Assembly (NCBI GenBank): GCA_042089915.1
Contig: JBELJZ010000023.1
Coordinates: 1 to 29,485 of the forward strand
Length of the DNA: 29,485 nt
DNA from: UBA8752 sp002172485
Lineage (GTDB): Bacteria > Bacteroidota > Bacteroidia > Flavobacteriales_D > Sanyastnellaceae
Direction: 5' to 3'
How positions within the stretch are numbered: the stretch's first letter is position 1; each line of letters starts with the position of its first letter. The notes under the pieces are model-generated. The model did not search any database. It saw only the letters and a list, made by a program, of their open reading frames with translations, and was not told where the DNA came from. Both the position numbers and the translations under genes were made by a program. Positions 1 through 7,936 of the stretch are shown piece by piece.

Positions 1-1172
1 ATCTCCTTAGCTTGATGGCGCTGGCCCTGTCCCTTGGCGCGATGGCCCAGGCCACCCCAGACACCGTGTGCACCCTCAATTGCGAGCATCCGGGTTACCG
101 GTCGTTTTCCGAGACCTATCCCACCACGGGAGGAGACGGGGAAACAGTGTCGCGGGAGTACATCCTGCATGTGCCTGCCGGGTATGATCCCGCGGAGGCC
201 GTGCCGCTCGTCATCGTCTACCACGCGTTCGGAGACTGTGCCTCAGACTGGGAGGAGTACCTCGGGCAATATTTGGGGTTCAATGCGCTGGCCGATGAAG
301 AGGGTTTCCTCGTGGCTTACCCGCAGGGCGCCTACCGGCCGTCCAAGGAGTCCACGTATTGGGAGCCGGGCAACGGAACCGGGGATCACCTGTATAACAA
401 CGACGTCTACTTCACTCAAGAGCTCATCGCGGACGTCTCTGCGGACCACAATGTGGCTGCCGGGGAAGTCTACGTGGCGGGCTACAGCAACGGCGGCATG
501 ATGGCCTACAGCGTCGGGTGCACCCGCGGGGACATGGTGGCCGGTGTCGGCGTGATGTCCGGGGCGATGCTCGATGGGTTTGACACCTGTGACCCGTCCA
601 ACCCAGTTCCTGTGATCATATTTCACGGGGTCGGGGACTTCGATTTGCCCTACAACGGAAATGAATGGTATGCCTCTGTCGCTGAAATTGCAGACCTCTG
701 GCTCGACCACAATGGCATTCCCGCGGCCAGCCAGACCACTGCGTCGCTCAATGGCGGCGACGTTGTCCACGATGCCTATTCCGGTGGCAACGACGGCACG
801 TGCCTGTCCCTCTACACCGTCGAGGAGGAATTCGGTGCGCCCGGCAACCACGTCTGGTTCAGCCAGGACATGGACGGCGTCTCGCCCAGCCGCATCCTCT
901 GGGAGTTCTTCCATGACGGATGCAGCGCGGTCAGCGCGGTGACGGACCGCGATGGAGCGTTGATCCAGGTGTCGCCCAACCCCTTTCAGCACCGGCTGGT
1001 CCTCGAGGGACTGGGCGGTCAGCCTGCGCCATACACGATGATGACCCTGTCCGGCCAGGTGGTGCGCAGCGGGATGACGGATGGCCAAGGCCGCATCGAC
1101 GGCATCGACGGCTTGCCGGCCGGGATGTACGTCCTCGAGGCCGGTTCCCAGCGGTTCCGGGTTGTCAAGTGA
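1..1172 (+). CDS. Secreted alpha/beta-hydrolase esterase (PHB depolymerase/feruloyl esterase-like) with T9SS sorting domain, 5' end outside window
   Basis: Likely a secreted carboxylesterase of the LpqC/polyhydroxybutyrate depolymerase (CE1-like) family. The frame is open from the window edge, and bases 3-11 extend the hydrophobic stretch upstream as LLS. The visible signal peptide (ending GAMAQA) lacks its positively charged N-region, so the true start lies before base 1; an ATG at 15 is present but unlikely. Counting from base 12, the nucleophile motif GYSNGG has Ser at about residue 159. HGVGD (about residue 205) and GNHVW (about residue 288) probably supply the acid/turn and catalytic His. 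The last ~70 residues, beginning VSPNPF and ending FRVVK, form a type A T9SS C-terminal domain, so the enzyme should be exported across the outer membrane. Substrate cannot be assigned; a polyester, feruloyl or acetyl-xylan ester is possible. It is followed by a bidirectional terminator. Confidence 0.8.
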   Translation, partial: LLSLMALALSLGAMAQATPDTVCTLNCEHPGYRSFSETYPTTGGDGETVSREYILHVPAGYDPAEAVPLVIVYHAFGDCASDWEEYLGQYLGFNALADEEGFLVAYPQGAYRPSKESTYWEPGNGTGDHLYNNDVYFTQELIADVSADHNVAAGEVYVAGYSNGGMMAYSVGCTRGDMVAGVGVMSGAMLDGFDTCDPSNPVPVIIFHGVGDFDLPYNGNEWYASVAEIADLWLDHNGIPAASQTTASLNGGDVVHDAYSGGNDGTCLSLYTVEEEFGAPGNHVWFSQDMDGVSPSRILWEFFHDGCSAVSAVTDRDGALIQVSPNPFQHRLVLEGLGGQPAPYTMMTLSGQVVRSGMTDGQGRIDGIDGLPAGMYVLEAGSQRFRVVK

Positions 1173-1190
1173 CCGCGGTCAGCAAGCATG

Positions 1191-1222
1191 AAAAAGGGGC
1201 AGCCGTGGCTGCCCCTTTTTTG
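1191..1222. terminator. Bidirectional intrinsic terminator between convergent genes
   Basis: The arms GGGGCAGCC and GGCTGCCCC form a strong stem. It is flanked by five A on the left and six T on the right, so the U-tract exists on both strands. It lies between the stop of the esterase (1172) and the stop of the convergent membrane-protein gene (1243), and so can end both transcripts. Confidence 0.9.
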
Positions 1223-1242
1223 TGGTCGAATGTTGCGGTGGA

Positions 1243-1701
1243 TCACTTGTGGACCGGCGGGTTCTGGCCCGTGGCGATCATCACCAGCCGCATGCCCATG
1301 ATGAGGGCGAGGATGCCGTGGAAGAGGCCTGCAATCTGCGGGAATTCCGGCATGGCCAGAATCATCCAGACCGCTGTGGCGTTGATGATGAAGAGGGTGA
1401 GCGTGATGCGCAGCCCCATCGTCTTGATGGCCGGGTGGTTGAAGTCCACATCGTCCGGCACCACCGGGTAGGCGATGATGGTCTGGCACAGGAAGATGCC
1501 AATGGACATGATTTCCATGACACCGCCTTCGTACATGACCTCACCGGCCAGGAGGCCGAGGGCATTGAAGGTGACAATCATGCCGCCAAAGAGGAAGTAT
1601 CCCAGGCGGACAAACAGGGGGTTGCGTCGGACGACGCCGAACACGGCCAGCGCCGTGAAGATCCCGGCCAAGGCCATGGGGATCAGCATTTCATTTTCCA
1701 T
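1243..1701 (-). CDS. Five-helix integral membrane protein of unknown function
   Basis: I do not recognise this 152-residue protein. From the chosen ATG at 1701 (MENEMLIPM...) there are five hydrophobic segments, at about residues 6-24, 35-55, 60-80, 95-117 and 121-141, and only short loops. An acidic DDVDFNH stretch sits between helices three and four, and the C-terminus (GQNPPVHK) is polar. No catalytic motif or signal peptide is evident. The frame is open up to 1761, but the extra 20 residues are polar and Cys-containing, so the internal ATG is preferred; a start at MLIPM, four codons later, is also possible. The gene is single, convergent with the esterase and divergent from the propeller gene at 1826. 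A small-molecule transporter or a membrane-bound accessory protein are both conceivable, but nothing decides. Confidence 0.65.
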   Translation of the reverse strand: MENEMLIPMALAGIFTALAVFGVVRRNPLFVRLGYFLFGGMIVTFNALGLLAGEVMYEGGVMEIMSIGIFLCQTIIAYPVVPDDVDFNHPAIKTMGLRITLTLFIINATAVWMILAMPEFPQIAGLFHGILALIMGMRLVMIATGQNPPVHK

Positions 1702-1813
1702 GATGGTGTGTGCGGCACAGGGTGCCTGCGTTTGATTTGACCCCAAGGTGCTGTTTTTCACAACGCCGTGGAGGCCGGTCGGTCCAACTTTTCCTGCCGT
1801 TCGTGTGGGCGGC

Positions 1814-1819
1814 TACCTT
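1814..1819 (+). promoter_or_regulatory. -7-type box TACCTT just before the start codon
   Basis: The context is GGCTACCTTG, ending six bases (counted from TACCTT) before the ATG at 1826. It fits the Bacteroidota -7 consensus TAnnTTTG with one base missing. It is one of seven similarly placed boxes in this window and supports the ATG at 1826 rather than upstream in-frame starts. Confidence 0.5.
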
Positions 1820-1825
1820 GTGCCC

Positions 1826-3262
1826 ATGAGAAGCCTATTGCTGTTCGCGTGTTTTCCCCTGCTGGTCCACGCGCAGGTGGTGCCGGAATCGTCGACCTAC
1901 AACGCCGACATCGTGTGGGAGAGTGTGTACACGCAAGGACCTGCCGGTAAGGTCAACCGCGGCGTGGCCGACAGTGAAGGCCACATCGGCCTCGTGTTCA
2001 TGCCGGAAGACATGACGCGGGTGCACCGCATCGACGGGGAAACGGGTGCGCTGCTCTGGTCCCGCAGCATCGAGGGCACGGTGGGCTTCGGGATCGCCGT
2101 ATATGAGGCGGCCGATGGCCCCGACTACATCGTGACCGGCGGCATCGGAGACAGCCAGGAGCGGTGGATGGCCCGGCTCGATGGGGCCGACGGGAGCACC
2201 GTCTGGTCCAAGACGTACCCCGCGTCCAGCGGCGGCTATGACGGAATCCGCATGGCCACGGTGGGGTCGGATGGGATGCTCTACGGCGCGGGCTTCACCG
2301 GCGGAGATGAGGCGGGCACCATTTTCGTCGTGTATGCCGGAGCGGGCAATGTGGTCAAGGTTCACCCGGACGACGGCGCCCAGATCTGGTCGCAGGACAT
2401 CGCCGGTTCGGAATACGTGCTCGCCGTGGCCGAGGTGGACGAAACGCTCTACTGCGCCACGGCCGAATGGGACGCCGATCTCGGCATCACGGCCCTCACC
2501 GCCACCGGGTCCACACTGTGGCAGGCGCCGCTGGCCGGCACCGCCGACATCATTCCCTACGACCTCGCCACCGATGGCGAGCACCTCTACTACGGCGGCC
2601 ACCGGGGCCGGTCCGGGGCGGGGGACCCTTTCGATTTCAGCTGCATCCAGGTGGACCTCACCGGCCAGCTCCAATGGGTCGAGCACTACGCCAACCCCCG
2701 CGGGTACAGCCTGTCCCACATCCGCAACGAGCTCTACGGCGTGAAGGCCGACGGCTCGGGCGTTTACCTCTTCGGCGGGACCGGCGACGAGAGCGGGTAC
2801 AGCGAGCAGATGGCCCCCTTCGAATCCTCCGACGTCTGGAACGGCTGGATGCTCAAGGTCAATGGAGACGGGGACATCCTGAACAGCGCCGTCTTTTGTC
2901 AGGGCGGGGTCAACACCGCCACCGAGTACGGCTGCCTGATCGACGGCGGGTATGTGGTGTTCAATGACACCGATGCCGGCGGCGACACCGAGGTGGGCGT
3001 CATGCGCATCTCCGAGCCTCAGGTATCTGGATTGTCGGCACAGGCGGAGGTGGGCCTCCGGGTGTATCCCAACCCATTCTCAGGCGCCTTCACGGTGGAG
3101 GGGGTGGAGCCCGGCACCCCGTTTCAGGTCACCGATCCTTCGGGGCGCACCGTCCGGGAAGGCCGGGTCCCAAAGTCGGGCCGAATTCCACACTGGGCCG
3201 GCACACCGTCCGGCGTCTTGTTTCTGCACGTCAACGGCCGGCAGATTCGGTTGTTGCACTGA
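1826..3262 (+). CDS. Secreted PQQ-like beta-propeller protein with T9SS sorting domain
   Basis: A 478-residue exported protein. It begins with a signal peptide (MRSLLLFACFPLLVHAQ). The body, about residues 25-400, contains recurring blades with the pattern hydrophobic-DG-x-TG-x-xxW, for example DGETGALLW, DGADGSTVW and HPDDGAQIW, which is the outer-membrane PQQ-like/WD-like propeller pattern. These propellers usually bind ligands or other proteins, and no catalytic residues are visible. The final ~70 residues start at VYPNPF and form a type A T9SS C-terminal domain. An open frame extends upstream to 1748, but the -7-like box at 1814 and the perfect signal peptide fix the start at 1826. The transcript appears to be single-gene. 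A scaffold or sensor role is possible; the exact function is unknown. Confidence 0.75.
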   Translation: MRSLLLFACFPLLVHAQVVPESSTYNADIVWESVYTQGPAGKVNRGVADSEGHIGLVFMPEDMTRVHRIDGETGALLWSRSIEGTVGFGIAVYEAADGPDYIVTGGIGDSQERWMARLDGADGSTVWSKTYPASSGGYDGIRMATVGSDGMLYGAGFTGGDEAGTIFVVYAGAGNVVKVHPDDGAQIWSQDIAGSEYVLAVAEVDETLYCATAEWDADLGITALTATGSTLWQAPLAGTADIIPYDLATDGEHLYYGGHRGRSGAGDPFDFSCIQVDLTGQLQWVEHYANPRGYSLSHIRNELYGVKADGSGVYLFGGTGDESGYSEQMAPFESSDVWNGWMLKVNGDGDILNSAVFCQGGVNTATEYGCLIDGGYVVFNDTDAGGDTEVGVMRISEPQVSGLSAQAEVGLRVYPNPFSGAFTVEGVEPGTPFQVTDPSGRTVREGRVPKSGRIPHWAGTPSGVLFLHVNGRQIRLLH

Positions 3263-3377
3263 GCTTCAGGTACACGTCCTGCTGGACAACGCAGCACGGG
3301 ATGTTGAAGGATGCTCAAGGGCCGCGCTCAGGGCGTGATGAAAGGAGCTAATTTAAAGGCGAATCAAACGCCACACC
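3263..3377. other. Intergenic spacer
   Basis: There are 115 bases between the propeller gene and the lipoprotein gene. The only promoter-like element I see is TAATTTAA at 3349-3356, 21 bases before the next ATG. There is no convincing -33 TTG at the right distance and no clear terminator with a T-tract. Confidence 0.4.
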
Positions 3378-3908
3378 ATGACCCGACTGCTGTTCCTTTT
3401 GCCTCTGGCATTCCTCGCCGCCTGCACGCCGCCCGCCGAAGGCGGTGACGCAGCCACAGTGACCTCTGCTAACGCCCTGTTTGAGCAGAACTGCGAAACC
3501 GCCCGCGCCCTCATCCGCGACTTCGACAACGAGGACATCCCGGCCATCCGCGCCCATTTTGCCGACAGCGCCCGCTGGCGGGCCACCACCTTCGGCAAGA
3601 CGGAACCCGCGTCCCTCGAAGACAAAGTCAACGGCTGGACGAAGGCCTTCGCCAAGTACGATTTCGATCTGGTCACCGAAGACCTGCGGCTGTTGCCCGG
3701 TGTCAACGCGGAATCCGGGGAGCCCGACGGGTCGGTGCGGGTCTATTTCGATTGGGAGGCCGCCATTCCGGCCACCGACTCCACTGAGCGCAAGGCGGTC
3801 ACCATCACCTACTACGAAAGCTGGGACTTCGACGCCGACGGCAAGATTTGGCTGACCCAGATTTTCGGCGACGAGACGGCCGCCATGCAGGCCTTGAACG
3901 ACATGTGA
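3378..3908 (+). CDS. Lipoprotein with NTF2/SnoaL-like fold (tentative)
   Basis: A 176-residue lipoprotein. The signal MTRLLFLLPLAFLAAC ends in a lipobox-type FLAAC with the lipidated Cys at residue 16. The mature part has an early helical stretch (ALIRDFDNEDIPAIRAHFAD) followed by alternating strands. It contains DSARW and late aromatic strands (VRVYFDW, TITYYESWDF, IWLTQIF), the layout of SnoaL/NTF2-like domains, which bind small molecules or act as small enzymes. This assignment rests on pattern only. It is a single gene between two secreted-protein genes. The residue after the lipid Cys is Thr, so nothing in the sequence marks it for a particular membrane. Confidence 0.7.
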   Translation: MTRLLFLLPLAFLAACTPPAEGGDAATVTSANALFEQNCETARALIRDFDNEDIPAIRAHFADSARWRATTFGKTEPASLEDKVNGWTKAFAKYDFDLVTEDLRLLPGVNAESGEPDGSVRVYFDWEAAIPATDSTERKAVTITYYESWDFDADGKIWLTQIFGDETAAMQALNDM

Positions 3909-3938
3909 ACGGCCATCTCGTGCCGCATGGACGGAATC

Positions 3939-3975
3939 CCGGGCGGCAGGAACAAAAGCCATGCCCCCCGCCCGG
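3939..3975 (+). terminator. GC-rich inverted repeat, possible terminator
   Basis: CCGGGCGG (3939-3946) and CCGCCCGG (3968-3975) are perfect 8-base arms around a 21-base loop in the spacer after the lipoprotein gene. There is no T-tract, so function as a terminator is uncertain. Confidence 0.35.
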
Positions 3976-3996
3976 ATGTCGGGGTGCGTTGCCGGC

Positions 3997-4004
3997 TATC
4001 TTTG
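3997..4004 (+). promoter_or_regulatory. Consensus -7 box TATCTTTG, apparently leaderless
   Basis: TATCTTTG is a perfect match to the Bacteroidota -7 consensus TAnnTTTG. It ends four bases before the ATG at 4009, so transcription would begin at or next to the start codon. No clear -33 TTG is present at the usual spacing. Confidence 0.65.
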
Positions 4005-4008
4005 AACG

Positions 4009-7000
4009 ATGCAGTGGATCAAACCGGTTGTCTTGGCGCTCGCCATGGGGGGAGTCGGCTTCAACGCGACCGCACAGATCCTGATTGGGGAAGTCGACGC
4101 CTTCGGCACGCTGACCGACGCCATCGGCGAGGAGGAGGACTGGATCGAGCTGTGGAATGCCGGCGATCAGCCTGCCTCATTGCAGGGCCTCTTTCTGTCT
4201 GATGATGGCAGCGATTGGAGCAAATGGCCCCTGCCCGCCATGACCCTCGCACCGGATGAGCGACTCATCGTCTTCGCCTCCGGCCGAGACGTCCGCCCGC
4301 TGGACCACTGGGAGGGCACCATCCGCGACTTGGACCTCTGGCGCTACCGCATCCCGGAGGCTTCGCTCACCAGCGACTGGCGCAGGCCCGAATTCAACGA
4401 TGCCGGGTGGCCTGTGGCGCCAGGCGGGTTCGGCTACGGCGATGGCGACGACATCACCAATGTGGGGATCGCCAACGTGGTCTTCCTCCGCCGCACGTTC
4501 ACGGTGGAGGACCTGCCCTCCATCATGCACGGCCTGCTCGCCTTCGACTACGATGACGGCTGCGTGGCCTTCATCAACGGCCACGAGGTGTTTCGCTCGC
4601 AGACCATGTCCGGCTCTGAAACCGCACCGGGTTCCGAGACGGTGTCCGGACATTCCATTGCGTTCAACGCGTGGACCAATGGGCTCCACGAGGCCGAATT
4701 GTACCAGGGCGGTGTGCCGGAGCACGTCCCATTCGATCCCCGGGAGTGGCTGGTAGAAGGGGAGAACGTCTTCGCCGTGCAGGTCCACAATGAATCCGCC
4801 ACGTCCTCCGACCTGACCATCCGGCCTTTCCTTGCGCTGGGTCATCACTCGCCCAACCCAGCCCCCTTCAACGCCATCCCGAATTGGATGGAGACCGATG
4901 ATCCGGGCCTGCACACCAACTTCCGCCTCAAGCCCGGTGAGCCGGTCATCTTAAGCGATGCGGCCGGCACCTTGCTGGACCTCGCCACCCTGCCCGCCGA
5001 GTATCGCGCGGGCCTAACCTACGGCCGCGGCGGCAGTGGGGCCGAGGACTGGTGTTGGTACACCACGCCCACCCCCGGTGCGGACAACGGTCCGGATTGC
5101 CTCTCTGGCATCCTGCCTACGCCCAATGTCGTTCCGGGGTCCGGCCATTTCCCCGGACCACCCGCCGTGACCGCCACCACGGGGACGCCTTCTGGTCCTC
5201 CGGGGCAACCGTCGCCCACCATGACCTTCCGCTACACGACGGATGGCAGCGAGCCGACGCCGAGTTCGGCCGTGTTCACGGGGCAGTGGAACCCAGGGGA
5301 GACGCTCATCTTGTCCGTTCGGGCATTCGCCGAGGGCTGGGTCCCCAGCGCGACGGTGGACCGGACATATTTCATCGCCGAGCCGCCCAGTCCTTTGGAA
5401 CGGGTCAGCATCATCACCCACCCCGACCACCTGTGGGATTGGGAGGCCGGCATCTACGTGTTGGGTCCGAACGCCGCAGACGACTATCCCCACATGGGGG
5501 CCAACTTCTGGCAGCCCTGGTCCAAGGAGAGCCGGCTCGAGTGGTTCGGAGAAGACGGGAATTCCATCACGGAATCGCGGTTTGATCTGGAGATTCACGG
5601 CGGATGGTCCCGGGCGGAGCCCCAGCGTTCTTTCCGCCTCGACTTCAAGCCCAAGTGGACAGGCCCCCTGGAGCACGCCGTGTTTCCGTCCAAGCCGAAC
5701 ATCACGGAATTCGGCAACCTCAACCTCCGCAATGGGGGGCAGGCGAGTTGGGAGAACAAGATCCAAGACGCTTTCTACAGTGAGCTCGCCCTGGAGACCC
5801 AGTGCGTGGCCACGGCCTGGCGTCCGGTGGAGGTCTACCTCAACGGAGTCTATTGGGGCCTCTACGGGGCCCGCGAGAAGAGCGACGAGAACTTCGTCGA
5901 GGACAACTTCGGTTGGAACGACAACAGCGTCGACCTCTTCAACCAATGGGTGTCGCAAAACGGCTCCCCTTCTGCCTGGGAGGCGTCGGTCAATCCGCTG
6001 CTCGCGATGCCCTCCAACTCAGACGCCTTCCGGCAGGGGTTCGAGGACAACTTCGATGTGCCGTCCTATTTCGACTACCACATCTTCGAGATCCACGGCC
6101 AAAACGTCGACTGGATGACGGCGCCCTGGGGCCCGAAAAACTTCAAGTACTTCCGCAGCCTCGAAGGCGATGGCAAATGGCGCGCGATCCTTTTCGACAC
6201 CGACGCCTGTTTCGGGGCTTGGGGCACCAGCGTCTGGGAGAACTACCTCCAGCTGTCCGTCAGCCCGCCGTACCCGACTTCGTACAGCAACCTGTTTGGC
6301 AAGGTGCTCGAGAACGGAGAGCTCGGCTGTGGGTTCGCCACCCGGTACTGTGACCTGCTCGCCACGAGTTTCGAGCCCAACCGGTTCAACGCCAAGCTCG
6401 ATCAGGCGGCCGCGTGGATCGGCCCGGTCATGGAGCGGCACATCGACTTGTGGGACTCCCCGGCGAGCATCGATTACTGGCAGTCCCGTCTGCAGCTCAT
6501 CATGGACCACAACGTCGACCGGGTCTTTGCCGGTCGCGAGCAGCTCCGCGATCACTTCGGGTTCAGCCAGCCCCACACGATGACCATCGAATGGGCCAAT
6601 CCCATCGGGGGTGAGGTGCGCATCAATGGGATGTCCGGGCTCGGCCAGGGCTGGGAGGGCGCCTACTTTGGAGAGTGCCCCATTCAGTTGGCCGCCATTC
6701 CGGCCGAGGGGTTCGCCTTCCTCGGGTGGGAGGAAAATGGACACACGTTGCTCGGTCTGTTGGACCCCACGGTACCGTTTGCCGAGGTGGGACTGTACGG
6801 CACCGACACCTTCAAGGCCCTGTTCGGACCCTGTCTGTCGGGGGTGACCGTGTCCATCGTCGAGGTGGACAACGGCCTGGAGGCCATGGTGGAGGGCAGT
6901 GCCCTACCGTTGACCCTCCAGTGGTGGCTCGACGGCCAGATGGTCCAGGAAGGCGCGGTGTGGTCCGGCACGCCGGTGGAGGGCCTCGTGGCCACCGCCT

Positions 7001-7305
7001 CGAATGGAGAATGCACGGTCCTGTCCGATAGATGGGGCAACGGCACCGTGACCCATGTCGTGCCGTCCATGGACGAGGCCCGGCCCTCCGCCATGCTGCA
7101 GCCCAATCCGGCCCGCGATGTGGTGTCGGTCCAGGGAGAGGGAGACCATCTGGAAGTTCGGGATGCCCAAGGCCGATTGCGGCTCGAGCAAGCCTTTCCA
7201 GGTGCAGGGGTGCAGCTCGACGTGTCCGATTGGCCGGCCGGGATGTACATCGTCCGCTTGCTCGGACCGAGCGGCGTCCAGACGGCGCGGCTCATCGTGG
7301 AGTGA
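4009..7305 (+). CDS. Large secreted CotH-kinase/lamin-tail-domain protein with T9SS sorting domain
   Basis: A 1098-residue exported multidomain protein. After a signal peptide (ending FNATAQ) a lamin-tail domain begins at about residue 24 (IGEVDAFG, DWIELWNAG, LFLSDDGSDWSKW) and resumes at about 303-360 (HTNFRLKPG, VILSDAAG, TPTPGADN). Residues ~107-285 between them look like an inserted beta-sandwich carbohydrate-binding-like domain. A chitobiase C-terminal-like module follows (FRYTTDGSEPTPSS, ~407). A CotH-type protein-kinase-like domain spans about 463-850, with RSFRLDFK, a catalytic/metal DxD at Asp730-Asp732 (ILFDTDACFG) and FNQW. Residues ~857-920 resemble a divergent InlB-type repeat (GGEVRING...FLGWEENG). 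The T9SS type A domain starts near PNPARD (~1032). CotH proteins phosphorylate partner surface proteins or, in polymer degraders, occur in secreted hydrolase systems; the role here is inferred only. Confidence 0.85.
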   Translation: MQWIKPVVLALAMGGVGFNATAQILIGEVDAFGTLTDAIGEEEDWIELWNAGDQPASLQGLFLSDDGSDWSKWPLPAMTLAPDERLIVFASGRDVRPLDHWEGTIRDLDLWRYRIPEASLTSDWRRPEFNDAGWPVAPGGFGYGDGDDITNVGIANVVFLRRTFTVEDLPSIMHGLLAFDYDDGCVAFINGHEVFRSQTMSGSETAPGSETVSGHSIAFNAWTNGLHEAELYQGGVPEHVPFDPREWLVEGENVFAVQVHNESATSSDLTIRPFLALGHHSPNPAPFNAIPNWMETDDPGLHTNFRLKPGEPVILSDAAGTLLDLATLPAEYRAGLTYGRGGSGAEDWCWYTTPTPGADNGPDCLSGILPTPNVVPGSGHFPGPPAVTATTGTPSGPPGQPSPTMTFRYTTDGSEPTPSSAVFTGQWNPGETLILSVRAFAEGWVPSATVDRTYFIAEPPSPLERVSIITHPDHLWDWEAGIYVLGPNAADDYPHMGANFWQPWSKESRLEWFGEDGNSITESRFDLEIHGGWSRAEPQRSFRLDFKPKWTGPLEHAVFPSKPNITEFGNLNLRNGGQASWENKIQDAFYSELALETQCVATAWRPVEVYLNGVYWGLYGAREKSDENFVEDNFGWNDNSVDLFNQWVSQNGSPSAWEASVNPLLAMPSNSDAFRQGFEDNFDVPSYFDYHIFEIHGQNVDWMTAPWGPKNFKYFRSLEGDGKWRAILFDTDACFGAWGTSVWENYLQLSVSPPYPTSYSNLFGKVLENGELGCGFATRYCDLLATSFEPNRFNAKLDQAAAWIGPVMERHIDLWDSPASIDYWQSRLQLIMDHNVDRVFAGREQLRDHFGFSQPHTMTIEWANPIGGEVRINGMSGLGQGWEGAYFGECPIQLAAIPAEGFAFLGWEENGHTLLGLLDPTVPFAEVGLYGTDTFKALFGPCLSGVTVSIVEVDNGLEAMVEGSALPLTLQWWLDGQMVQEGAVWSGTPVEGLVATASNGECTVLSDRWGNGTVTHVVPSMDEARPSAMLQPNPARDVVSVQGEGDHLEVRDAQGRLRLEQAFPGAGVQLDVSDWPAGMYIVRLLGPSGVQTARLIVE

Positions 7306-7334
7306 TTTGATTTTCAGGCAAAAAGGGTACATTG
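7306..7334 (+). promoter_or_regulatory. Promoter: TTTG - 18 bp - TACATTG
   Basis: A -33-like TTTG (7306-7309) is followed by 18 bases and the -7-like TACATTG (7328-7334), within the 17-23 base spacing known for Bacteroidota sigma-A promoters. The box ends four bases before the ATG at 7339, so the mRNA would be leaderless or nearly so. Confidence 0.6.
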
Positions 7335-7338
7335 AGGC

Positions 7339-7839
7339 ATGCGCTCTCTACTCTGCCTGCTCGCTTGGTTTGCCGGGGTTTTCGCCACGGCTCAAGATTG
7401 CATGGACCCCGCCCTGATCGATCCGGAAGCCTTTTGCACGGAGGAGTATGCCCCCGTGTGCGGGTGTGACATGGTGACGTATTCCAACGCTTGTCAAGCG
7501 CAAGTGACGGGCGGCGTCACGAGCTGGACGGATGGGCCCTGTGTGGTGGTGGAATATGGAGGCTGCACCTACGACCGGGCGTGCAACTACAATCCCAATG
7601 CCGCCTTTGATGACGGCTCCTGCACGTGGCCGCCGGAGTCATGCTTCTGGCCGGACACATGGGCGGCGGGGTGCACGTACTTGGATGCCATCAACTACGA
7701 CGAGAATGCCACCATTGACGATGGGTCTTGCATCGAGGATCCGTGTCCCGATTGCTTGGGAGATGTCAATGGCGATGCATACGTCGGGGTGTCGGATGTG
7801 CTCCTCATGCTCAGCGTGTTCGGAGAGGACTGCTACTGA
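7339..7839 (+). CDS. Secreted Cys-rich protein: Kazal-type inhibitor domain, two CNYNP-type repeats, dockerin-like tail
   Basis: A 166-residue secreted protein. Signal peptide MRSLLCLLAWFAGVFATAQ. Residues 21-68 form a Kazal-type serine protease inhibitor-like domain, with Cys at 21, 33, 41, 43, 52 and 68 and the signature YAPVCGC..TYSNAC. Two repeats of the Cys-Asn-rich type common in secreted proteins of marine Bacteroidota follow (CTYDRACNYNPNA..DDGSC at 76-95; CTYLDAINYDENA..DDGSC at 112-131). The C-terminus GDVNGDAYVGVSDVLLML (141-158) looks like a calcium-binding dockerin or EF-hand-like loop. No type A T9SS domain is seen, so the tail may serve another retention role or be a short scaffold. 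A defensive role against foreign proteases, or protection of its own secreted enzymes, is inference. Confidence 0.75.
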   Translation: MRSLLCLLAWFAGVFATAQDCMDPALIDPEAFCTEEYAPVCGCDMVTYSNACQAQVTGGVTSWTDGPCVVVEYGGCTYDRACNYNPNAAFDDGSCTWPPESCFWPDTWAAGCTYLDAINYDENATIDDGSCIEDPCPDCLGDVNGDAYVGVSDVLLMLSVFGEDCY

Positions 7840-7936
7840 ACTGCACCAGCCGAGCTGGCAGTCGTGGTAAGTGGTCTCCCCATTTGAGGTAGCGCCGCAA
7901 GCGGCCGGTGGGCGGCGACAGGCTACCTTCGTTGCC
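7840..7936. other. Intergenic spacer with weak hairpin
   Basis: A small hairpin CCAGC-CGA-GCTGG (about 7846-7858) follows the Kazal gene but has no T-tract. The remainder holds the -7-like box described separately. Confidence 0.3.
7924..7931 (+). promoter_or_regulatory. -7-type box TACCTTCG before mnmH
   Basis: GGCTACCTTCG ends five bases before the ATG at 7937. The context GGCTA-C/T-CTT is shared with the boxes at 1814 and 3997. It supports the internal ATG over the upstream in-frame start at 7871. Confidence 0.55.

Noticed and set aside
4177..5958. Minus-strand open frames of 245 and 314 codons inside the CotH gene.
   Set aside because: They overlap a convincing multidomain plus-strand gene and show no recognisable features.
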